Positions 1 through 12,386 of a stretch of DNA of 64,000 nucleotides are shown in pieces. The DNA is taken from NCBI RefSeq assembly GCF_902362185.1, contig NC_044497.1:54422501-54486500 (forward strand), read 5' to 3'. The translations under genes were made by a program, and so were the position numbers. How positions within the stretch are numbered: the first letter of the stretch is position 1; every line of letters begins with the position of its first letter. The notes below the pieces were generated by a model, which did not search any database, was not told the origin of the DNA, and was given only the letters and a program-made list of their open reading frames with translations. This stretch comes from Chanos chanos. Lineage: Eukaryota; Chordata; Actinopteri; Gonorynchiformes; Chanidae.

Positions 1-165
1 CTCCCTGCCTGGTGATCATTAACTGACCTGAATTTGAATCAGAATTTGAATCTGAATCTGGTTTATTAGCTGAGTGGCTGGGCCTTTGTGGAGCGAAAGC
101 AGAAAAGGTCAGGTCAGGTGGGTGAGTGGGTGGGTGTTTGGTGCATGTTTGTTGTGAAAACGCAG

Positions 166-350
166 CCACGTGACCGCGTTTACATGTTCGGATGAACAGG
201 AAAAAGTGGACATGATGACCATTCTGGCGGGAATCCTGTCACTGGGCAACATAACCTTCGAGCCGACGGACACGGAGGCCCTGAAGGTGTCTGATCAGTC
301 TGTGGGCTGGCTGAAAGCGAGCGCGGTGAGTTCTGTTCTTTCTCTTTTCC

Positions 351-387
<37 letters not shown>

Positions 388-1063
388 CACAGCCTGGGGT
401 TGTCCCACAGAGAACTTTCTGTATTGCCTCAGAAAGCTCTTTGAAAGAGTCTTTTTAGAGGACAGAAAAGATGTAGGCTGAGGTGAGACGTTGGCTGAGT
501 TTGGTTGATTTCTCTCTCTCTTTTTTTTTTTTTTTTTAAAGCATTAACCCGACACCTGAGAGGGATGAAAATTCACCTTTTGTTTACAGGACATCTGATC
601 TGAAAAGACCAATCAAAAGGTCCCGCTGCATTTCACGTCATTATCAGAACAAACTCTGTGCTCTCTGATTGGCTGAGGAGTAAGCACACCTGTTTTGCAG
701 TGAAAAAAAAAAAGTAAAGTAAAACCAGCCTCTAGTCAAGAGGCGAGTACAAAAAACAGCATGATTTCAGTCCTCTGGGGCTTGAACTCTGTGTGAAGTG
801 ACCCTTTCATTTTCTCAGTTCTGTTGAATATGTAAAAGTACGTCTGATGATGCCAGAAAAAGCTGAGAAATCCCATATTCCATGGGAAAAGTCCAGGGAA
901 TAATGTGAACTGTGGCATGTGGGGAGGGCAGTCAGACACATGCGTCTGCAGAGAGGAGGCAGGGATTGGCAGAATGATGAGGGTGAGAAAGGAGGGGGGG
1001 GGTGGTGCGCGGAGGGTGGGGGGGTTATCTGTCTGCCTGCATACATACTAAGACAAACAAGCC

Positions 1064-1108
<45 letters not shown>

Positions 1109-2466
1109 GCCTGATTTGCACGCAGGCCTCACAGCGTTTGGGCTCATGGATTTCTTGAGATGAAAAGGGGGGGGGGGGGGGGGGGTTCACAGCGTGTTAT
1201 GCTCCAGCACGCCCCCCTCTCACTCTGTTTGAACAAGTGAGTTATCACTCGCTCCAGTACGACGAGGCACAGCTTAAGTCAGGGCCCGGGGAACAGCCGG
1301 CGGGCGAGGCCTAGCGTCTGGCCGCCCGCGATAAGATGGGCGTCGTTAGGAAAGGTCACGTCACTATATTTGGAATCTATAGGTGACAGGTGTATCGTGG
1401 TCACGTGATGCATTTCCTGACCTTTGCTGGGCTCTATTGTCTGAACCTTTGTGGATACAATCAAGCTCTCGCTCTCTCTGTCTCTCCCTCCCTCTCTCTC
1501 TCTCTCTCTCTCTGGCCTCCAGAACAGAATAAAATAGAAGTGAAATGTCATCTTTTGATCTCTGTTTGTTGGGGCGTTGTCCCGTTTTTTTTTTTTTAAG
1601 GGCACACCTCTACTGTTATGCGGTAACAAATAAAACTGCCCATCAGGAGGAGGGAGCAATGCGCTATTAAAATAGGATGTTTGTCTATAGCTGCGTCTGT
1701 GTGGTTGTGTGGGAATGTGTGGCTGTGGTTTTAATGTTGAAAATAAAGACTGCGGTGGATTTAGGGCTTTAGGTGCTGTACTTGTGGTTACCTGACTTAA
1801 TGTCCTGATAATGACCTCTTGTCTGTGTGTGTGTCTCTGTGTGTGTGTGTGTCTGTGTGCGCATCTGTGTGCGTCTGTGTGTGTGTGCATGTGTGTGTGT
1901 CTGTGTGCGCGTGTGTGTGTCTGTGTGTGTCTGGTCTGTGTGTGTGTGTGTGTCTGTGTATGTGTGCATGTGCGTACGTGCATGCGCGTGTGTGTGTGTG
2001 TGCGCGCGTGTGTGCGTGCGTGTGTGCGTTCGTGCGTGTGTGTCTGTGTGTCTGTGTGTGCATGCGTGTGCGTGCGTGTGCGTGCAGGGTCAGTTTGGGG
2101 TTCAGGAGGACGAGCTGTTCAGGAGCCTAACCTGCACCATGTCGGTAACGCGAGGAGAGGCCATCAAGCGTCTCCACAGCCAGCAGCAGGCTGAAGGTGA
2201 GACAACGACGTGCCTCAAGACGGTCGAAGCGCGAGATTGCGTTTTTCGATTGTCCTCATTGTCAGATCAGGGTCCACTCTGTCTTTCTTTTGACCCCTAT
2301 CTGATGATGGTGGGAAATGTGTATGAAAACTCACTTCTAAATATACTGTCACATGAAAGAAGTCCGCCCCGGTCTGATGGTATCACATCTCCCTCAGTAA
2401 GCTCTCCGAATCATACACACGGTTCTTCTCATGTAGACATGTATGTATACACATACTAACATCTCA

Positions 2467-2528
<62 letters not shown>

Positions 2529-3159
2529 AAGTAGAACACTTCTGTGTCACTGTGAAAAGAGTAAGTAAATATGTAAATTAATGGAGTAAATAATTATTAA
2601 CCGCCAGGGCAGACTGCTGTGACCACAGTAACAACACAACAAAAGACTTGTCAATCAAACTGTTACGCCTGCCATCCCATCGTCCCATTGGCCGTATTCC
2701 CGCGTTACAGCCGCCCCGTGCCCGCCCTGCCCCGTGGTATTCTGGGTCAGGAGGAAGCTGAAGGGGGGCTGTAAAAACACATTGTGTTAAATAAAAAAAA
2801 AATCTTTAAATTGTTTTTCCTCTGAATTTCACCTCGAAGAGATGTTAAAATCAGTTGTTCCTCATGCTGAATCATGTTCGCATTTCACACACAGCTGATT
2901 GGACACGGAGATAAACTGTGCAGGCAAACTGTGTTGTGGTTGTTGTTTTCAGATGTCACACCATGGCGGTTTAGTTTTAAAGTTGGGGCCTCATTGTGTG
3001 TTTTCAGTCCAACGAATCCAAATTTTAAAAAATAATTTAGAGGTCAGGTTCTTTATATTCATAGCATTAAAGATGTGTAATAGGCCTGCCAGCCTGGAAA
3101 GTGAAGTTGTTTCAACATTAGGCTGAAGATTGCTTCGGATGTGTTGCGTAATTCTGAGA

Positions 3160-3243
<84 letters not shown>

Positions 3244-3970
3244 AATTTTTGACAAACTTGCAGTATTTCCACACATCATTTCAAAACTATTTTCTTGGTT
3301 TTTTTTGTTCATTTTCTTGTCGTTTTCAGATGCCAGAGACTCCATAGCCAAGGTGGTTTATGGGCGCGTGTTTGGCTGGATTGTCAGTAAAATTAATGAG
3401 CTGCTCGCCCCTAAACTTGATTCTGACGTTGAGCTCAGTGAGATAGGTAATTTTTAAAAAAAAAAAAAAGAAAAAAACTGTGTGAAAAACACTTTTTTAT
3501 ATATATATATATTTCTATCTCATTTATGCTCCTGAAATAATACTCAGTGTTTTCTTCTTCTGCTTGTGTAAGATAATACTAGCAACAGCGTGTCAATATG
3601 AAGTTTTCCAATACCTCATTTAGCTCTGTATTATTCTGTCAAAATTTTGGGTTTATTTATTTGTTGTTGTTTTTTAATTGTTCTGTTGTTTAAATCTGAG
3701 AAGACGCACCAGACTGTAGCTGCTGCGTCAGAATAACCAGTGTGTGTATGTGTACATGTAAACACTCTGTGTGTGTATATTGATTTATAGGCTTATATTC
3801 CTGTATGTTACAGGTATCCTTGATATTTTTGGATTTGAGAATTTTGCTGTGAACCGGTTCGAACAGCTGTGTATTAATCTGGCCAACGAACAGTTGCAGT
3901 TTTTCTTTAATCATGTAAGTACTGCTCACTCCTCATCACCAGTCTGTCAAGGGAGAACGCGGCCCATACT

Positions 3971-4033
<63 letters not shown>

Positions 4034-5509
4034 GCAGAACGCTGAAGCACATTTTGTATATGTCTTCAGGGACTTTTCCCACACTGGTTGGGGGAATAAC
4101 GAAACAAGCACCTAATCCCAGACTTTGGGATATTGGGGGGTTTTTTTTCTTCTGAAAAGTTATGAGAAATGGCAAAAACAGCAAAGATGTCGCTTTTGGG
4201 CTTTTTAACGAAGGGTTAAATTAGGAGGCAAAGAGCAGGTAACTGAGTGATACTAAAACTGATATAAGCCATTGAGCTATTTGGTTTTGAGCCAGCACGG
4301 ATGATCTTTTCGCTGTCTTCTCGGATCAGTAAAAGTCGATCACGTGTATGTGGTGAGACGTTTTTGTTTTGTTTATCTTGTTTATCTAATATTTTGACAT
4401 TGAATCTTCTGACTGGTATGAATGGTTTCTGCCCACAGCATATCTTTCTGCTGGAGCAGAGTGAGTACAGAGAGGAGGGGATCGAATGGCAAAACATAAC
4501 CTTCACGGACAACAAACCTATCCTGGTAAAGACAGTCACACACTCAAACCTATCCTGGTAAAGACAGTCACACACTCAAACCTATCCTGGTAAAGACAGT
4601 CGCACACTCAAACCTATCCTGGTAAACACAGTCGCACACTCAAACCTATCCTGGTAAAGACATTCACACACTCAAACCTATCCTGGTAAAGACATTCACA
4701 CACTCAAACCTATCCTGGTAAACACAGTCACACACTCAAACCTATCCTGGTAAAGACAGTCGAACACTCAAACCTATCCTGGTAAAGACAGTCGCACACT
4801 CAAACCTATCCTGGTAAAGACAGTTTCACACTCAAACCTATCCTGGTAAAGACAGTCGCACACTCAAACCTATCCTGGTAAAGACAGTCGCACACTCAAA
4901 CCTATCCTGGTAAAGACAGTCGCACACTCAAACCTATCCTGGTAAAGACAGTCGCACACTCAAACCTATCCTGGTAAAGACAGTCGCACACTCAAACCTA
5001 TCCTGGTAAAGACAGTCGCACACTCAAACCTATCCTGGTAAAGACAGTCGCACACTCAAACCTATCCTGGTAAAGACAGTCGCACACTCAAACCTATCCT
5101 GGTAAACACAGTCACACACTCAAACCTATCCTGGTAAAGGCATTTACACACTCAAACCTATCCTGGTAAAGACAGTCACACATTCAAACCTATCCTGGTA
5201 GAGACAGTCACACACTCAGTTTTTCCATTATTATGTTATGTTTATTTCTTTATTCCTTTTGCTTGTTTTTTTGGGGGGGTTTTTTTTGCTTGTTTTCTTA
5301 TTCTTTCGCCTCTCACTCTCTCTTTCTCTCCCTCCTTCCCTCCTTCCCACCTTTTCTCTGTGTGCTCTCTATCCCTCTCTCTCTCTCACTCCCTCCCCAC
5401 TCTTCTCTCTCCCCCCCCCTTCTCTCTCTCTCTCTCTATTTCTTTCACTCCCTCCCCCCTCTTCTCTCTCTCTCTCTATCCCTCTCTCTCCCCCCTTCTC
5501 TCCCCCCCC

Positions 5510-5540
<31 letters not shown>

Positions 5541-6167
5541 CTTTCCCTTGCTAACTCGTCCTCTTTGTCCCTCCCCCTCTCTCTGTCCGACAGCTTAGCC
5601 ATTAGCATGTGGTTTTGGCAGTCAGCAGTGTGTGTGGTGTGTGTGTGTGTGGAACAGGAAATGCTGAGTTCGCAGGCCTGAGACGCATTCAGGGGCCGCA
5701 TAAACAGCCTCTCTTCTGCTTCAGCGCGCTCTCTCTCTCTCTCTCTCTCTCTGTTCCCCCATTGTCCAGAGTTTACATCAGCCCAGAGAGCACGTGCCAA
5801 CGCTATGCCAGCCGTTATGGCTTCTCTGAGGCTTTTCCATAGCTCCCCTCTTCTCTGGTTCTGCCTCACCGTTTTTAACCTTCACCCTGTAATCAGTGCC
5901 CTGTCAGGGCTTGACCACTCTTCTCAGAAGCGGCGTGTTTCCCTGGAAATGTACCGACTGCCTGGTGTGTTTGTGTGGCTGTGGTGCTTTAGGCTTGTGT
6001 TTAAATAAGGAACAGGCTCGAACCACTGCATATCTCTCCATAACTGTTTACAGCTTACACAGGAGGTCTCATAGAAACCAATTAGAGCCACAGTTAGAGA
6101 CATAAATGTGTGTTTGTGTGTGTCTCTGTCTGTCTGTCTCAAGAGTGTTATCTAATGATGCCTGTTT

Positions 6168-6202
<35 letters not shown>

Positions 6203-7725
6203 CCTGTGGCCACAGGATCTCTTCCTCACTAAGCCCATTGGGATACTCTCTCTGCTGGATGAGCAAAGTGCTTTCCCTCAGGTTAGTCCACCGTTCAGTC
6301 TGCAGAGCGTTAAAAGAGAAGATGACATACTGCAGAGTGTTTAAAGAGAAGATAGCTTACTGCAGAGTGTTTAAAGAGAAGATAGCTTACTGCAGAGTGT
6401 TTAAAGAGAAGATAACTTACTGCAGAGTGTTTAAAGAGAAGATAACTTACTGCAGAGTGTTTAAAGAGAAGATGCCATACTGCAGAGTGTTTAAAGAGAA
6501 GATAACTTACTGCAGAGTGTTTAAAGAGAAGATGACATAGTGCAGAGTGTTTAAAGACGAGGTAACTTTCTGCAGAGTGTTTAAAGAGAAGATGACACAC
6601 TGCAGAGTGTTTAAAGACGAGATAACTTACTGCAGAGTAAAAGAGCAGGTGACATATTTACCCATCAGGTGACTGTACATATGATGGCCTCTGATAAGGA
6701 GACAAAACCCAAAAAAATCCATTACTTCCCTCTTACACATCTTGTCCGAAAAGGCTGTACTGTAATAAACAGAAACAGTAAATTACAGTAAACAGTGTAA
6801 CAATCCATTAATGGTAATAATTGTAAATATATTTATAAATATTACGTATATTATAGAGCATATTATTATGAATATAAATGAATATAAAATCACTTTTAAA
6901 AATCATATTCAGACAAACAAAAGCAAGCAGATGTGAATTGATTCTATAGGAAACAGCTGATATGCGTGTAAGAAATAGTGATTTTAAGATCACGTCTCCT
7001 TCTTGTCTCAGGCCACTGACAGAGACTTTGTTGACAAGTTGAACAACAAATTGAAAAGCAGTCCACACTTTGAGGTGGCGCGAAGCCGGAATCCTCTTTT
7101 TACGGTTGTCCACTACGCTGGGAAGGTAGGAGTGCTCCCCCTCTCCCAGAACACAACACAGAACACAACACAGAACAGAACAGAACAGAAGGAGTGACTT
7201 AACGCAATACCGAAGCGATTTCTCACACACTAATCAAAACAAGTCCTAACACTGTGTGTGTGTATTTCAGGGATTAGAATTAAGCCTAGTCTTAAGAAAT
7301 CTGCTTTAATCTGTGTGTTTTTATTATTGTTTTCTTCGGTTTTATCCGTGTTCATTTGCATGTCGTTACTGTACTGTAGCTATACCATACAGTTAAATGC
7401 AGTGCAGATGATGGGTACATGACCCTTGGTTGTTTTACCCCCTTCAAAAAAACAAAAAACATAACCTTCATCCCTAATGAAAGTGGTTTGTTTCGGTTGT
7501 AATTTCAGGTTCAGTACAATGGTGCTGGATTTCTGGAGAAGAACAGAGACACTATCCCGGCCAACATCAGAGGACTCTTCATCAACAGTGTCACACCCTT
7601 ACTCAGTGTGCTCTTCGCCGGTGAGTCTTCATCACACGCGCACACACACACACGCACACACACACACGCAGACACACGCGCACACACACACACGCAGACA
7701 CACGCGCACACACACACACGCAGAC

Positions 7726-7770
<45 letters not shown>

Positions 7771-9925
7771 TATACATACTCACACACACACACACATACA
7801 AAAAAAAAAACCCTCATTTATCTGTACTCTAACAATGTCATGCCAGCGTTACTCATGACTAAAGCTTTACACATTACTAAAGTACAAAACAGCTAAACCG
7901 AATAGTTTCTGTCGAGTTTGGCCCTTGAAATCTTGCAATTTGTGACTTGCAAGGGCGTAGAATTTGGTAGGGACTGTAGGGACATGTCCCTGCCAATATC
8001 CAGCGACTACTGAATTGACCCCAGCAATAATTTTGATTAAAAAAAAAAAAAAAAAAATTAAGGTTATGTCCCTACTGATCATGCACTCTTGGTGACCTGG
8101 GTGAGTGGGTGTGGGGGCATTAAGGTGGGTGAGAGCATGGATTGGCAAAAGAGAGAGAGAGAGAGAGAGAGAGATGAGAGAGAAAGTGAGAGTAGATAGA
8201 GATATTGATATTGATATACACTATATAGCCAGAAGTATGAGGGCACCTGCTTGCTGAACATCTCATTCAAAAACGCTGAGCGTTGATGCGGAGTCTGTTA
8301 ATACAGAGTTGGTCTATGAGTCTGTTAATACAGAGTTGGTCTATGAGTCTGTTAATATGGAGTTGGTCTATGGGTCTGTTAATATGGAGTTGGTCTATGA
8401 GTCTGTTAATACGGAGTTGGTCTATGAGTCTGTTAATATGGAGTTGGTCTATGAGTCTGTTAATACAGAGTTGGTCTATGAGTCTGTTAATACAGAGTTG
8501 GTCTATGAGTCTGTTAATACAGAGTTGGTCTATGAGTCTGTTAATGCAGAGTTGGTCTATGAGATGTGTGCCTGTGGAGATCACATGGTTCTACACGCTT
8601 CCGCATTTGGGTCGTCGACATGTCTTTGGCCGCATGCTGTAGCTATAGATAGGTAACGTGTTATGTTAATATATTCCACACACTAAAATGCATTTTGTTT
8701 TGTTTATATCTCCTCATTTCAGCCACAATTTCCAGGACGGGAACTCTCATGCCTCGGAAAGCCAAGGTATGTCAATATAACAACATCCGTTCGATGTTGT
8801 TATATTTTGCCGTGAACGGCAGTGTAATGGTATCAATGAGGGTCATTACCGTTCTTGAATGGTATCCCTGCATCACCTCTGTCCTTTCACCTGGAGATGA
8901 CTAGATAAGACAAAGAAACAATACGAAAGTAAAACCATCTGGTCTCACCAGTTCTAATCTCAAACACTTGATAAAAAAGAGAAAAAAGGGGGGGGGGGGA
9001 GAAGGTGACAATGGCGTATCAGGGTTTGATCGCTGGGCTGTGGTGTCCAGCGGTTTTTTGCCCCCCCCCCCCCCCCCTCACATGACGCGTATTTTTTCTT
9101 CTTTCTGTTATTTCCAGCTGCACGCTGCGGACGATAACTTTAACTCAACCAGGAAGCAATCAGTCGGCGCGCAGTTCAAGGTAAAAGGAAGTTTTCTCAT
9201 TTTAAAAAATCCTGAGACAAACTGCTTTCTGCCCCCCTGCCCCCACCCCTGCCCAGCCCTGCCCCCCCCCCCAAAAAAAAGAATTCATAAAGAGTAATTT
9301 ACAAATGGTTTCCTTCAAGGTAAATGAAAACTATGAAGCATTAAAATCAGTGTTGAATTAAAAGAGTTCTCATTCAGGCCTTAAAAGAGCTTTGGAGCTT
9401 TAAAGAGCTTAATCTTGAGTTTTTTTATCAGAAGTATCGTTCTTTGCAGCACTCACTAAAAGTCTTAATGGAGAAGATGTTTGCCGCCAGCCCTCACTTT
9501 GTACGATGCATAAAACCCAACACCAGCAAATTACCGGACCAGCTCGACAGCAAAGTTGTAATGGACCAGGTAAGGAGCCTAAACCCGGCGCTCTTAAACT
9601 CCTTTATTTACGCTGTTTCTGAAACCCGGCGCTCTTAGACTCTGTATTTATGCTGTTTCTGAAACCCGGCGCTCTCAGACTCTGTATTTATGCTGTTCCG
9701 CCGTTTTTGGACTTTGACCCAAAGGCTGCTCAGACCAATGTTTTGTCGAAGCCTCAAATCCATGTAGCTTGGCCTCAAAGTTTCTCTCACGAGCCAAATA
9801 TTTGCTGGTTTGTTCCATCTCTCTCTCTTTCTCGCTCTCTCTCTCTCTTTTTCTCGCTCTCTCTCTCGATCTCTCTCTCTCTCTCGCTCTCACTCTCTCT
9901 CGCTCTCACTCTCGCTCTCTTTTTC

Positions 9926-9960
<35 letters not shown>

Positions 9961-12336
9961 CTCTCTCTCTGTCTCTCTCTCTTGCTCGCTCTCTTTCTCT
10001 CTCTCTCTCTCTGTGTCTCTCTCTCTTGCTCTCCCTCTCGATCTCTCTCTCACTCGCTCTCTCTCTCTCTCTCTCTCTCTTGCTCTCTCTCTCCCTCTGT
10101 CTGTCTGTCTGTGTAAAGTCTCTGGCTGTTGAAGGCTGAGATTACATTGACTAAGGCTCTTTGAGACAGTAATGATTATGATTGCCTCAGAGTCCAGGCT
10201 CCATCCATTATTTTGCTTTAGGCGAAATGGAGCATTGAGTTCATACAAAATGCAAAATGTGGATTCGCTTTTGCTGAAGGGGATTTTCACATCAAAAATG
10301 CCAACCCAACATTAATGTTTGGTTCAGTTGCTTGCATCTTGGATTCTGCATTGAGTTTGTTGTTGTTGTAGTAGTGGTAGTAGTAGTAGTAAGGTTATTG
10401 TTGGTAGAAGTAACAGCAGTTGTATTACAGTGAATGTGGTGTCATTAAATTTTATGTCTTTTGAGTTTACGTGATTGTTTCTGTCCGTTCTTTGATGAGG
10501 CAACCAATGGTTTTATTGTTTGTATTAATGCTCATAAACAGATGCATGATTGCCAAGTCCTACGGCCATGTTGTATGTCATTCTGTGGATGCCAGGTTTA
10601 TGTCAGATTTTGTGAATACATGTTTAAACTGCAGTTCACTGTGGCAGCCAGCGCAGAGCTAAAATCTCTCTTTTGGATTGATTAGAGTTAGAATTAGAAT
10701 TGCTGTTTGCAGTTTTCCCAGTGGGTCGGCACCTGTTGCACACCTGGCTGGCCAAGAAGGGGTCTCCTCTCTCTGTGGTCCTTCTCAACAAACCCAGATG
10801 CTAGGGAAAAATAGGAGAAATCTTGAGGAGTTTTTTCTTGCCAGTTATGAGGATTAAGTCAGGGGGTGCCGCCCTGCTCTGGTTGTTGTAATCCTGTGGG
10901 CATGTGAAGCCCTTTGAGACTGTAAACAGTGATATTGGGCTTTAAATAAACTTAAGCTTGAAGCTTGAAACTTGAAACTTGAATTGGAAATAGAATGAAG
11001 GCAAAACAAGAATTTAAAAGGAGTTCAGCACAATACCGTCTGGCTTTTCTTCAGAAGTTCATCAGGAGTTCTTGCTCTCGTGTAGCCTGTGTCAGTATCT
11101 CCCACAGCACTCTACAGTCTAGATCCCTCCGTGCTCTGGGCTCCAGTTATCTGGCTAACTGAGAACCTCTGTTTTGTGAAATACCCTTCAGTCGGCCCTG
11201 TTTGTCACCCCCCCCCCCCCCCCCCGCCCCCCCGTGTGTAATCCCACTGGACGGCTAGAAAGCCTTTCTGGTTAACGAGAGGTGGTTTTGTGTGAACAAG
11301 AGACTGCTGTTCAGCTCTGTAGTTGTCCTCAGGGTTTATATGACCTGTTCACGATCTTCTTCCTGTACGTGTAGACTTTGTCTGTTTGTGTACGCCGTTT
11401 ATGTCACCTGACGAAAGGGACACGACCTTGGACTTTAAGGCGGGTACTGAAAACTTTTGTCGTTCAGATGGAACAGTATTACCAGGTTGTGCTGCAGTGC
11501 CACCTCCTGCGTAGCACTGAGTACTGCAGTAAAGTGTGAGCGAATGCTGGATGGAACTGTGCTGCATTGAGAGCTCCCCCTATCTTTCAGCTAAGGTACA
11601 ACGGCCTGCTGGAGACCATTCGGATCCGCAGGGACGGATTCTCCTGGCGGCCAACCTTTAAGGAGTTTGCACAGAGGTCTGTGTATTTCCTATAACCCCT
11701 TAACATCTGCTATTCAAACAGGTTGTTTTCTTACACCAGAGTCTCGAATGTTAACTGAAATATTTGTAAAACCCTTCAGGTACAATATCCTGCTTTTGAA
11801 ACCTAATCTACCACTGGACAAAGAGAGGTAAGAGCACATGGACACTCTAACGTGTTCTGATTACCTGTTAATCATTTACCACCATTGAGTATACCTGTAA
11901 ACTCAACAATGTGCATTTACTCCAACACATAGTCATGATTTGTCTGTGTTGAAATACTGTGTTGAAATGCTTTTTAAATGACGTGGCAGTCTGGAACATC
12001 ACATAAGGAATGTGTGTGCTTGCTTGTGTTTTAGCTGCATGTCCATACTCAACAGCACTGAACTGCGCGGCTGGAAGTGTGGGTAGGTTTACACTCTGTC
12101 TGTCTATCCTGTGTGTGGGTGTGTGTGACACTATCTTTCGTGCTGCGTTACTCAGACAGATTCTCCTCAGTGTTTCAATCACGTTTACTTTACTATTATG
12201 ACATAAACTCTGTACAGAAAAAAACGTGGAAGACACAGAGTAGTAAAGAGACATTTTCAGTGATAAAAGAATTTCTCTGTACTTTACAAATAAGCTGTTT
12301 GTCAAAGAGCCCTCAATTAATGTTGGCACGCACGTG

Positions 12337-12386
<50 letters not shown>

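Noticed and set aside
4517-5218. CRISPR-like regular repeat
   Set aside because: Units are contiguous with no unique spacers, in a vertebrate gene; it is a minisatellite.
5238-5681. Leu/Ser/Pro-rich frames in CT tracts (also near 9810-10139) and Cys/Val or His/Thr frames in GT/CA tracts
   Set aside because: Translations of microsatellites.
7950-8100. GGGACTGTAGGGACATGTCC stretch as a named transposon
   Set aside because: It feels like a dispersed fish repeat, but I could not see ends or a family, so no call is made.
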